Shown here in pieces: positions 1 through 6,003 of a DNA stretch of 6,233 nucleotides. The notes beneath the pieces are model-generated. The model searched no databases. It was not told where the DNA came from and was given only the letters and a program-made list of their open reading frames with translations. Each line of letters starts with the position of its first letter. Within the stretch, counting starts at the first letter, position 1. Source of the stretch: an uncultured Muribaculaceae bacterium (GTDB taxonomy: Bacteria; Bacteroidota; Bacteroidia; Bacteroidales; Muribaculaceae). The stretch lies in contig CAMWXQ010000073.1 of the NCBI GenBank assembly GCA_947178235.1, positions 1 to 6,233 of the forward strand, written 5' to 3'. The position numbers and the translations under genes were made by a program.

Positions 1-4
1 TTTG

Positions 5-78
5 TAGCGGGACCGAGAATTGAACTCGGGACCTCCGGGTTATGAATCCGACGCTCTAACCAACTGAGCTATCCCGCC
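5..78 (-). tRNA. tRNA-Met (CAT anticodon), probably elongator
   Basis: A complete 74-nt cloverleaf reads on the minus strand. The 7-bp acceptor stem is GGCGGGA with TCCCGCT, so the first pair is G-U. The D arm is GCTC/GAGC, the anticodon loop is TTCATAA (anticodon CAT), and the T arm is CCGAG/CTCGG with loop TTCAATT. The discriminator base is A. The next bases are CAAA, so CCA is not encoded and must be added after transcription. The anticodon stem has a U-G pair at 27-43 and an A-C mismatch at 31-39. An initiator tRNA is unlikely, because it should have three G-C pairs next to the anticodon loop and an unpaired 1-72 position. Elongator Met is favoured, but a CAT-anticodon tRNA-Ile (lysidine-modified) cannot be fully excluded by eye. 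Confidence 0.95.
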
Positions 79-95
79 ATCCGGAAATTGCAGTG

Positions 96-127
96 CAAAG
101 GTACTACATTTCCCCCATACCTGCAAA
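96..127 (-). promoter_or_regulatory. Bacteroidota-type promoter for the tRNA
   Basis: On the minus strand a TTTG (-33 box, plus positions 124-127) is followed after exactly 20 nt by TACCTTTG (-7 box, 96-103), then C. This matches the known Bacteroidota primary sigma consensus TTTG, 19-21 nt, TAnnTTTG. Transcription should begin near position 88-90, about 10 nt before the tRNA 5' end at 78. This is the best promoter in the window and serves as an internal standard for judging the others. Confidence 0.8.
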
Positions 128-142
128 TTTTCCAGTCACTTT

Positions 143-161
143 TTTCCGAAAACTTCGGAAA
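143..161 (-). terminator. Hairpin directly after the pectate lyase stop; possible terminator
   Basis: TTTCCGAA, a 3-nt loop and TTCGGAAA form a perfect 8-bp stem-loop starting immediately after the TAA stop codon (162-164) of the lyase gene. Read in the direction of that gene it is followed by A residues rather than a U tract, so it is not a textbook intrinsic terminator. It may instead protect the mRNA 3' end or separate the lyase transcript from the tRNA promoter that starts 16 bp further on. The structure is clear; its role is inferred. Confidence 0.4.
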
Positions 162-1994
162 TTAACGGTTCAGAGTCTTTTGGCCGCGGCGGATAACGAT
201 GCCCTTTGCCGAGGGGGCGATGCGCTGACCGCGGATGTTGTAGCAGGGGAGACTTTCGTCATCCGTGCCGTAGATGAGTTCGGGGATGAGCGATTGGTCG
301 CCGGTGAATCCGGGCTGACGGCTGGTGCGGTAGTTGGTCAGCGCGGTTTTGAGGGCAGCGATGACATTGGTGTTTGCGTCCTCGGTGGCGTTGTCGAACT
401 CCCACGCGAAGTCACCCTTCTGACAGCGGCCCGCGCCGTACTGCCCGGTCACGATCGCGGGTACCTCGTCGGTGGGGTCGGGGGTGCAGTCGTATATCAT
501 ACCCGGGGTGGTGTCGAAGTTGCTGTACGTGGTCGGGGTCTTGACGAGTTCGGCTTTGAGGGCCTTGACGCTCTCGGGGATGACTTCGTCGCGCGAGTCG
601 ACCATGTATGCGTCATAGAGGTTCGAGCCATAGTTGTCCTTCTGGGTGATGAACGACTTTGCACCCTCTACATGATTGTTCCAGAACTTGCACACGCCGC
701 CATCCTCGCCGGAGAGCAGGCCCTTCTTGGAGGTCTTGGCATCCACGAGATTCTTGTCAGTGCCCTGGCCCGAGTTGATGATCGGGTAGCGGCAATTGCG
801 GAACCAGTTGGACTCGACGAATGTACATGCGTTGCTCGCGAGGCCTACGCCGTACTCGCCGTTGCCGTCATAGTAGTTGTTGTAGACGTGGAATGCCTTG
901 CCGTGGCGGCAGCGGGGGAGACGCGAGTCGGCGTGGTCAAACCAATTGTGGTGATACGAGAGATAGTCGGCGGGGGTCTCGCTGCCATACGACTTACTCG
1001 GGTCAATGAGACAGCACTTGCCGTTGTCGAAGAAGTGGTTGTAGGCTACGGTGCAGTACGAGGAGTACTTGATGTCGATTGCGCCATCCCCCTTGACCTG
1101 GTCGGCGTCCGAGCCCACCTGTCCGTAGAAGACATCGAGGTTGTGTACCCAGATGTGGGAGTTGTGCTTGTTCATCTCCACGCCGTCATCCTTGCAGAGC
1201 ATGATGCCGATGTTGCGCATCTCTACGCCGGTGACCTGGCTGAACTGAACGCCGAAGCCGTAGATGGTGGCGTCATTGCCGACACCTTCGAGGGTGAAGG
1301 GGAATTCCGTGTACTCCTTCTCGCCCTTGATGTCGAGACCCTGGCCGAAGCGCAGGTTGTCCATATCCTTGTCGGTGACGGTGCCGATGAGGCGAATCAC
1401 GAGGGGGCGCGTCATGCCGCCACCGTTGAGACACTTGCGGTATCCCTCGATGATGCCGTAGAATCCTGTGTAGGTCTTCTGCTGGGTCGTGGTGTAGGGC
1501 CATGTGACGCTGATGGTCTTGGCATTCTCCGAGCTGACGTAGAGGACGATTGCATCATCCTTGAGTGTTCCGTCGTTCTTGTATCCACCGACCCCTTCGA
1601 AGAGCCCCTCGGTGGGGCGACCGAAGTGGGCATAGCCCGTGCGGTCGTGTGCGCGGACATACAGGTCGGGGGTCTCGACGGCATCGGCGGTGACCTCGTT
1701 GCCGTCCACGACGGGGACAATCTTCATGCGGTAGGTACCCGCTTTGAGCCCGAGAGCGTCGGCGCGGCCATATGCGCCATAGCTACGGATGAGCTCGCCG
1801 TCGAGGCGCGTCCATGCGCCTGTCCCGGCCTCGGACACATAAGCGTTATAGGCTTTCACACCCGGGGCGGCATACCACTCGGCCCAGGCGGTTTCGAGCC
1901 ACCCGTCGGCGGCTTTGAGAGAGAGTTCGGCCCGTGCAGAAAAGCCCACGAGCGAGGCAAAGAGAATAGATAGTAATCCTTTGAAAATTTTCAT
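162..1994 (-). CDS. Secreted pectate lyase, polysaccharide lyase family 1
   Basis: A 610-residue protein expected to cleave polygalacturonate by calcium-dependent beta-elimination. Residues 1-22 form a signal peptide (basic MKIFK, hydrophobic core, cleavage near A-R-A|E). Residues about 23-115 look like a beta-sandwich, fibronectin III-like module. The parallel beta-helix catalytic domain follows, about 125-470. It shows HIWVHNLDVF (280-289, the vWiDH motif), DGAIDIKYSS (303-312) with the calcium-ligand pair spacing D303/D307, K326 in DNGK, and RLPRCRHG (358-365), where R358 aligns with the catalytic arginine of PelC-type enzymes and R363 with the second arginine. HVYNNYYD (369-376) is also typical. 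The last about 30 residues (YNIRGQRI ... KGIVIRRGQK) form the short C-terminal tail common on exported Bacteroidales proteins, perhaps a sorting signal. The start is ATG at 1994, with no Shine-Dalgarno. No susC/susD-like gene is visible, so it is not in an obvious polysaccharide utilisation locus here. The exact PL1 subfamily was not determined. Confidence 0.93.
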   Translation of the reverse strand: MKIFKGLLSILFASLVGFSARAELSLKAADGWLETAWAEWYAAPGVKAYNAYVSEAGTGAWTRLDGELIRSYGAYGRADALGLKAGTYRMKIVPVVDGNEVTADAVETPDLYVRAHDRTGYAHFGRPTEGLFEGVGGYKNDGTLKDDAIVLYVSSENAKTISVTWPYTTTQQKTYTGFYGIIEGYRKCLNGGGMTRPLVIRLIGTVTDKDMDNLRFGQGLDIKGEKEYTEFPFTLEGVGNDATIYGFGVQFSQVTGVEMRNIGIMLCKDDGVEMNKHNSHIWVHNLDVFYGQVGSDADQVKGDGAIDIKYSSYCTVAYNHFFDNGKCCLIDPSKSYGSETPADYLSYHHNWFDHADSRLPRCRHGKAFHVYNNYYDGNGEYGVGLASNACTFVESNWFRNCRYPIINSGQGTDKNLVDAKTSKKGLLSGEDGGVCKFWNNHVEGAKSFITQKDNYGSNLYDAYMVDSRDEVIPESVKALKAELVKTPTTYSNFDTTPGMIYDCTPDPTDEVPAIVTGQYGAGRCQKGDFAWEFDNATEDANTNVIAALKTALTNYRTSRQPGFTGDQSLIPELIYGTDDESLPCYNIRGQRIAPSAKGIVIRRGQKTLNR

Positions 1995-2019
1995 GGTTGA
2001 AGCAAAATCATTTCGGCCA

Positions 2020-2027
2020 CAAAATTA
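2020..2027 (-). promoter_or_regulatory. Candidate -7 box for the pectate lyase gene
   Basis: TAATTTTG on the minus strand fits TAnnTTTG exactly and lies 25 bp upstream of the lyase start codon, giving a leader of roughly 20 nt. No TTTG is found 19-21 nt upstream (the bases there read GAAC, TGAA or GTGA), so only half of the promoter is supported. A regulated promoter needing an activator would look like this, and so would a chance match. The 108-bp gap between this gene and ptuB shows no clear terminator for ptuAB. Confidence 0.4.
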
Positions 2028-2102
2028 GCGAAAAATCCGATACGATGTTCACTCCGGGACATAAAAATCAATGACGCTCAGATGACCGCTGCCAAGCCAC
2101 GT

Positions 2103-2846
2103 TCAAACAGGATCTTCTTGCCCAGGGTTACGCTCAATAGGAGAATAGTGATTGTTTGCGTCGAAGCATACAGACGATGTCCCGGGGAAGTCCTCTATCA
2201 GACGGCGACGTACTTCATCGTGGCCTTCGAAAATGGTGAACCATATAGACCAACAACCAGTTGCCTTGATGTAATCCATGAGACAATCCAAATTCAGTTT
2301 TCCATTCTCGTATCGCTCCTTATACCTTTCCGCCACGTTCCATTGCTTCATTCTGTACTCCCATCTTTTGTCCTGTTGCGTCGAAGTCACGGGAGTTTTG
2401 TCAAGACCGATAAGTTCGAGCAGCTTGCAAGCCTTCAACTTAGACTTGCCTTTCAAGTCGGGGTTTACGATGACCACCCCACCCTTGCAATATTTAAGAC
2501 TCAAAAAAGTATTGTTCAGATGTGGATAATGGCACTCATCGGGCTTGGCGACAATATTATATTTATTGTCCCTTCCATTGCAAGTCGAACACGCAATCAA
2601 GAAATTATCCCAATCATATTCAAGATGAGAGTAGCCCAAATTTTTATCTTTGGGCAGAATATGCTCAACCTCAAGGTCTCGCAAGTACGTTATCGGTGCT
2701 TCGCAGTAGACACAATATTGGCCGAAATTGATACACAACGGGTCTTTTGCGCTCTGATACGGCTTATACTTATATCTTATGATGTGAGCGTTGCCGTCTT
2801 CAAAGGTTATAGATTGACCTACCGGAAATTTATCTATCGGCCTCAT
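2103..2846 (-). CDS. ptuB: Septu-type HNH endonuclease PtuB
   Basis: A 247-residue predicted nuclease, the effector partner of the upstream ATPase. The HNH core is visible: C45-x2-C48, then VEHILPK with H62 as the likely catalytic histidine, N81 in DWDNF, and C86-x2-C89-N90 followed by GRDNK (N94, K95). The four cysteines probably hold a structural zinc. This layout (CxxC, E-H-I-x-P-K, W-x-N-x-x-x-x-C-x-x-C-N) matches the PtuB/retron-associated HNH family. The C-terminal half (about 110-247) is less conserved and probably contacts PtuA. No signal peptide or membrane segment is seen, so it should act in the cytoplasm on DNA or RNA. The ATG at 2846 lies inside the end of ptuA, giving a 17-bp overlap in another frame and suggesting translational coupling. 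The family is recognised by motif and neighbour; the cleaved substrate is not shown. Confidence 0.85.
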   Translation of the reverse strand: MRPIDKFPVGQSITFEDGNAHIIRYKYKPYQSAKDPLCINFGQYCVYCEAPITYLRDLEVEHILPKDKNLGYSHLEYDWDNFLIACSTCNGRDNKYNIVAKPDECHYPHLNNTFLSLKYCKGGVVIVNPDLKGKSKLKACKLLELIGLDKTPVTSTQQDKRWEYRMKQWNVAERYKERYENGKLNLDCLMDYIKATGCWSIWFTIFEGHDEVRRRLIEDFPGTSSVCFDANNHYSPIERNPGQEDPV

Positions 2847-4182
2847 CCACAGTACTCATTTCCATATTCAACATTGCGACGTAGGCGGGATCGTCAGAAA
2901 ATTCTATCTCGATTTCATCAAGCCGTTGTTTCACTTCATCGGCCTGTTTGGTATCCCCATCGCCTTTCTTTACCAACTGATAATACTCTTCGGCGGCCTC
3001 GACCATGTCCTCGAACTTCGCACTACGGCGTGTCTCCATACCCATTTCGGCCATAGAGATCTCCTCAATGCTTCGCTTGTTTGCATCGGTCGGGCCTTTC
3101 TTACCGTCGAGAGTAATTATATTCTTATTCTCAACGCTCTGAATGATGTATGTAGAGTGGCTCGAAACTATGAACTGAATCAAAGGGAAAGCCCTTTGTA
3201 GATCTTTAAGGATGTGACGCTGCCACCTCGGATGCAGGTAGAGGTCAACCTCATCGATTATCACCACACCAGGGGTCTTCCGCACAGCATCTACTCCTAG
3301 GAAACCATTAAGTTGTATGCAGCGGTATGCAATCTCTGCAACCATGCTGATGACTGACTTAAATCCGTCGCTCATATTCTCGAATGTCTGATACTCGGAT
3401 GGTAGTCCGGTCACAGAGATACGAGCGCGGAACTCGTTGTTCTTTGAGTCAATCTCGACCTCGGTCATTGCTGGGATCGCATCGGAGAGAGCTTGTATAA
3501 ATGCCTCTTTTGTTCCCTCAAATTCCTTATCCTTAGACAAGTTTGAGTCATATCGATAGACCCAGTCAAAGGCACTCTTGAAATCAATGGTTTCCAGAAG
3601 CGCTGACTTGTATGCTTTCTCAACGCGGCTCTCGCGCTGACGTTTTTTCTTTGCCGAACGATAGTCGTTGTCAATCCTCTTGACTCCGAAAGAGAGTACG
3701 AGAGGATAGATGGCATTCTCCTTTGGATCTTTAGAAATCCTGGCAAACTCCATTCTGTCAACGTGAGCCATAACTTCCCCAGCACACTCAAAAGAGTGTG
3801 TTGTTTTTGTTCCGCGGAGTTCTCGCCACCAACTCATCGGCTTTGGATCGGTGACAAATTTCCCTTCGTCAACCTTGGTAACAAAGAATTCTCCCTCAGC
3901 ATCAATACGCGTTTTGTCGGGATTCGGGAAAAAATCCTTCTTATCGGGATCGTACCGTTTGAAAGTATCTTTGATTGCAAAGTTCTTTGAATAAGCCTTG
4001 TCATGTGACGGTATAGCCCGAAGAGCCCGAAGATAGGCACCCAATGCTATTTGCGCAGCACTCAGAAGAGTGGTCTTGCCAGTAGTATTGTTGCCAACGA
4101 TCACCGTTACGTTCGGGTCAAATTCAAAGGATTTGTTTTCAAAACCTCTAAAATTCTTTATTTTGAGCGAATTGATTCTCAT
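2830..4182 (-). CDS. ptuA: Septu-type ATPase PtuA (ABC/SMC-like AAA ATPase)
   Basis: A 450-residue ATPase of the RecF/SMC/OLD-like ABC class. It opens with MRINSLKIKNFRGFE, typical of this group. The Walker A motif is GNNTTGKTT (30-38, K36). An inserted region of about 60-260 contains charged helices. The ABC signature is NMSDGFKS (269-276), Walker B is GVVIIDEVDLYLHP (305-318, D310/E311), and the switch histidine is in FIVSSHST (H342). A charged C-terminal tail (about 385-450) may bind PtuB. The adjacent HNH gene identifies the pair as Septu-like, a known anti-phage system in which PtuA controls PtuB. The same pair serves as effector in some retrons, but no reverse transcriptase is seen here. 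The start is ATG at 4182, placing the conserved N-terminus correctly. It lacks a Toprim domain, so it is not a GajA or OLD nuclease. Its base composition is more AT-rich than that of the lyase gene. Confidence 0.88.
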   Translation of the reverse strand: MRINSLKIKNFRGFENKSFEFDPNVTVIVGNNTTGKTTLLSAAQIALGAYLRALRAIPSHDKAYSKNFAIKDTFKRYDPDKKDFFPNPDKTRIDAEGEFFVTKVDEGKFVTDPKPMSWWRELRGTKTTHSFECAGEVMAHVDRMEFARISKDPKENAIYPLVLSFGVKRIDNDYRSAKKKRQRESRVEKAYKSALLETIDFKSAFDWVYRYDSNLSKDKEFEGTKEAFIQALSDAIPAMTEVEIDSKNNEFRARISVTGLPSEYQTFENMSDGFKSVISMVAEIAYRCIQLNGFLGVDAVRKTPGVVIIDEVDLYLHPRWQRHILKDLQRAFPLIQFIVSSHSTYIIQSVENKNIITLDGKKGPTDANKRSIEEISMAEMGMETRRSAKFEDMVEAAEEYYQLVKKGDGDTKQADEVKQRLDEIEIEFSDDPAYVAMLNMEMSTVDEADR

Positions 4183-4214
4183 GTCGCAATCTTAAAAATT
4201 CGGTACTTGGAGAA

Positions 4215-4227
4215 CTTCAATTTGAAG
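4215..4227. promoter_or_regulatory. 13-bp palindrome at the predicted ptuAB transcription start; possible operator
   Basis: CTTCAA, one central base and TTGAAG form a perfect palindrome only 2 bp downstream of the candidate ptuA -7 box, so it would cover the transcription start. A repressor bound here would block initiation. A 6+6 palindrome of this kind is expected about once or twice by chance in 6 kb, so only its position makes it notable. Confidence 0.3.
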
Positions 4228-4229
4228 CG

Positions 4230-4237
4230 CAAAGATA
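4230..4237 (-). promoter_or_regulatory. Candidate -7 box for the ptuAB operon
   Basis: TATCTTTG followed by C on the minus strand is an exact TAnnTTTG match, 47 bp upstream of the ptuA start codon. No TTTG is seen 19-21 nt further upstream (the bases there read ATCG, CATC or ACAT), so the promoter may be weak or need an activator. It implies a leader of about 40 nt and transcription independent of the glycosyltransferase gene. No hairpin with a T tract was found in the 172 bp between that gene and ptuA, so readthrough is also possible. Confidence 0.5.
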
Positions 4238-4354
4238 GTAAAAATTCCCAATTATACGATGTATCGCATGGGTATTTTTGCACTACTACCGAATCATTAT
4301 TCTTTCAGCACATACCACGAGCCGAACACAATTGCGATCAATCTATCAATATTG

Positions 4355-5593
4355 TCAAACGAGATGTCTTTTCTTATCAATATCCTTAAAAATAGAGCGA
4401 TAGCCTTTTATGGTCTTTTCGATGGTGAAATTCGCCTCAAACATCTGTTTGCTCTTTTTACCCATTTCCTCCCAGTCATATCCGTCGATATTTTTGAATA
4501 CGGCGAGCAAGTCTTCACAAAGCGGTCTGATAATCAATCCGGTCTCTCCATCAATTATCATCTCGGGGATGCCGGCAATATTTGTTGAGATTACAGGTAG
4601 CCCCGCACGCTCAGCTTCGAGGATTGCCATGGGGAAGCCTTCGTCGCGGCTTGTAAGGATGAATATATCGGATTTCAGAAGAAAATCGTCGACATCATTC
4701 CTGTTCCCCGCAAAGGTCACATTGGCGGACAACCCGGTCTTGACACACATCTCTTCTAGGGTTGCTCTCATGATGCCGTCACCGAGGAAGGTGATATGTA
4801 TTTTGTCAAGTTCATCGCGGCTCAGCTTCGAGAGAGCGTCAATTATTATATCTTGACCTTTGCGATATTGTATGCTGCCGACACAACACAATTCCAACGG
4901 ACGGTGTCCGCGAACCCTATGTGATTCGGCGCATTCAAGAGCTGGCAATCCGTTGTGGACATAATGCAGTCTGGTTTCATTGATCTCGGGATGCAACCGT
5001 CCAAAATTCCCCATTGCGTTCTTTGCTACGAATCCAAAGTCCGTCACTCTCGAAAATGTGAATTTCTCGATTTCATCAAGGATCTTCATCACCCACGAGC
5101 CTTCGACATCCGGATAGGAGAGCAGCAACATTTTATAAAGCTCACCATTGGAATGAATTACCAGGAGTATGGGCCGATTCTTGGCCCTTGTATATTTGAG
5201 GTAATAGTAACAGGAAAAAATATCATTGAAAAACAACGGGTCGGTCGAATCGGGAGATTCTTGGGCAGTATAAGTCTTTGCAATCCTACGGCAAGGAAGC
5301 ATCAGGACGTTGAAGATACTGTATGCCGAATGGAGATGGGGGACAATCTTGGTCGTACTATCCAAAACCTTTTTTATCATCTGCTTGAATCCGGCCTTGA
5401 ATGATTGTCCTGAGGTTGAGGGTTTATTGTCAGATTTATAGTGGTGTGCCTCTGTACATCCTCGCACATAAAAATTGCAGTTGATTCCGTACTTCCCGAA
5501 AATCATTCTGTTTTCAAATAATAACCGGACTACGGAACTGACGCCGTTTGGAGAGTTTATCAAATAACCGAATACCAGGTCAATATTTTTCAT
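4355..5593 (-). CDS. GT4-type glycosyltransferase (GT-B fold)
   Basis: A 412-residue cytoplasmic glycosyltransferase that probably transfers a sugar from an activated donor onto a surface polysaccharide or lipid-linked acceptor; the sugar is unknown. The N-terminal domain has the glycine-containing turn NSPNGVSSVV (13-22) and HSNGE (147-151). YVHNGL (211-216) precedes the C-terminal donor-binding domain. That domain contains VGSIQYRKGQD (238-248), with the basic residues expected to contact the donor phosphates, then LGDG, and the E-x7-E motif EGFPMAILE (E318, E326) followed by AGLPVIST and the IPE-x7-TGLI pattern. These are hallmarks of family GT4. The start is taken as ATG at 5593. The frame stays open to a TTG at 5602 (415 residues), but ATG gives the usual MKNIDLVFGY beginning. 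It stands alone, with no other glycan genes in view, and lies 172 bp upstream of ptuA. Confidence 0.88.
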   Translation of the reverse strand: MKNIDLVFGYLINSPNGVSSVVRLLFENRMIFGKYGINCNFYVRGCTEAHHYKSDNKPSTSGQSFKAGFKQMIKKVLDSTTKIVPHLHSAYSIFNVLMLPCRRIAKTYTAQESPDSTDPLFFNDIFSCYYYLKYTRAKNRPILLVIHSNGELYKMLLLSYPDVEGSWVMKILDEIEKFTFSRVTDFGFVAKNAMGNFGRLHPEINETRLHYVHNGLPALECAESHRVRGHRPLELCCVGSIQYRKGQDIIIDALSKLSRDELDKIHITFLGDGIMRATLEEMCVKTGLSANVTFAGNRNDVDDFLLKSDIFILTSRDEGFPMAILEAERAGLPVISTNIAGIPEMIIDGETGLIIRPLCEDLLAVFKNIDGYDWEEMGKKSKQMFEANFTIEKTIKGYRSIFKDIDKKRHLV

Positions 5594-5652
5594 CAATAAC
5601 AAACCGTTTGCGTGTGGATAATGATTTTATTTTTTGCGGCCTATCCGCTACG

Positions 5653-5683
5653 CAAATTTAGGTATAATTTTACCCCCCCCAAT
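5653..5683 (-). promoter_or_regulatory. Promoter of the glycosyltransferase gene with a G8 tract in its spacer
   Basis: On the minus strand TAAATTTG followed by C (5653-5660) is an exact -7 match. Exactly 19 nt upstream lies ATTG (5680-5683), a three-of-four match to the -33 box TTTG. The spacing is the lower limit of the normal 19-21 nt. Transcription would begin near 5645, giving a leader of about 50 nt. The eighth G of the homopolymer belongs to ATTG; the other seven lie in the spacer, so any change in tract length changes the box spacing. Confidence 0.6.
5673..5680. repeat. Homopolymer of eight C (G on the minus strand)
   Basis: An uninterrupted run of eight C on the plus strand, flanked by TTTTA and AATTTTTT. 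It is a simple-sequence tract long enough to slip during replication. It lies between the -33 and -7 boxes of the glycosyltransferase promoter. Confidence 0.95.
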
Positions 5684-5748
5684 TTTTTAACATTAGTTAA
5701 CACCATTTTATATCATCCCCCTTGCACATTCACTCTGTTTTCAAAATC

Positions 5749-5805
5749 ATGGACATAAAAAAAGGCTTCGAGGAGGTGGCGGAGGCTGCATCGTGGGGGA
5801 TGTAG
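5749..5805 (+). other. 18-codon open frame, possible gene remnant or leader peptide
   Basis: ATG to TAG encodes MDIKKGFEEVAEAASWGM. The composition (charged start, helix-forming FEEVAEAA) looks like the beginning of a real protein rather than random sequence. The stop codon abuts the GC-rich inverted repeat that starts at 5806. No good plus-strand promoter or ribosome binding site was found; TATTTTTTG further upstream has one base too many for a -7 box. It could be a gene cut short by insertion of the repeat, a small peptide, or chance. I do not recognise a family. Confidence 0.2.
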
Positions 5806-5876
5806 GGCCGGCCATAGGTCGGCCGGAACATACTGCCAGATTGAATAACCCTCCGTCTACCTGGACGAAGCTATGG
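5806..5876. repeat. GC-rich inverted repeats, REP-like intergenic element
   Basis: CCGGCC (5808-5813), a 7-nt loop and GGCCGG (5821-5826) form a 6-bp GC-only hairpin. A second, overlapping pairing joins CCATAGGTCGGCCGG (5812-5826) with an imperfect reverse complement at 5860-5876, CCTGGACGAAGCTATGG. The two structures exclude each other. No T tract follows, so it is not an intrinsic terminator in either direction. The compact folded form resembles repetitive extragenic palindromes, but copies elsewhere cannot be seen from this window. Confidence 0.35.
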
Positions 5877-5878
5877 GA

Positions 5879-5995
5879 GAGAGTTGAAAGTTGAGAGTTG
5901 AAAGTTGAAAGAATTTGGTGTTTTGAGTTGAGAGTGGGTGGAAGTTGGAGGGAGAATTCAGTCTTTCAACCCTCAACTTTCAACTTTCAACTCTC
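5879..5995. repeat. 33-bp imperfect inverted repeat made of 7-bp units
   Basis: The left arm (5879-5911) and right arm (5963-5995) match as reverse complements at 30 of 33 positions, with a 51-bp loop. Each arm is a tandem array of the units GTTGAAA and GTTGAGA; on the reverse complement the right side continues as five units out to 5998, one of them GTTGAGG. The loop carries further decayed units (GAGTTGAGAG near 5925). The right arm begins 8 bp beyond the stop codon of the 11-residue-repeat gene, so in its transcript a long stem-loop would form at the 3' end and could terminate transcription or stabilise the mRNA. Confidence 0.85.
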
Positions 5996-6003
5996 AACTA
6001 TTT

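Larger units (their letters stand above)
5594..6003. other. Structured intergenic region between two minus-strand genes
   Basis: This 410-bp stretch holds no confident gene. From right to left it contains a long inverted repeat of 7-bp units, a GC-rich set of inverted repeats, a plus-strand 18-codon frame, and the promoter and leader of the glycosyltransferase gene with its G8 tract. The leader also holds an 11-bp palindrome (5600-5610, CAAAC-C-GTTTG), which may be chance. Confidence 0.7.

Noticed and set aside
5..78. tRNA gene as the attachment site of an island carrying ptuAB
   Set aside because: The tRNA 3' end faces out of the window, away from ptuAB, and no repeat of the tRNA 3' end was seen in the window.
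93..1973. A 626-codon open frame on the plus strand across the whole pectate lyase gene
   Set aside because: It is the antisense of a clear PL1 enzyme with signal peptide and catalytic motifs. GC-rich codon use in the lyase removes stops from the opposite strand. The product is low in complexity (Val, Ala, Gly, Asp) and shows no domain.
2082..3056. A 324-codon plus-strand open frame opposite ptuB and the end of ptuA
   Set aside because: It is antisense to two recognised proteins with intact motifs, and its own product shows no recognisable family.
4183..4354. Possible retron reverse transcriptase or ncRNA upstream of ptuA
   Set aside because: The gap is only 172 bp, has no long structured RNA that I can see, and the gene before it is a glycosyltransferase.
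5594..5602. TTG start three codons upstream for the glycosyltransferase
   Set aside because: ATG at 5593 gives the usual family N-terminus, and no ribosome binding site favours the TTG.
5879..5995. CRISPR array
   Set aside because: The repeats are 7 bp long, directly adjacent and without unique spacers, and no cas gene is present.
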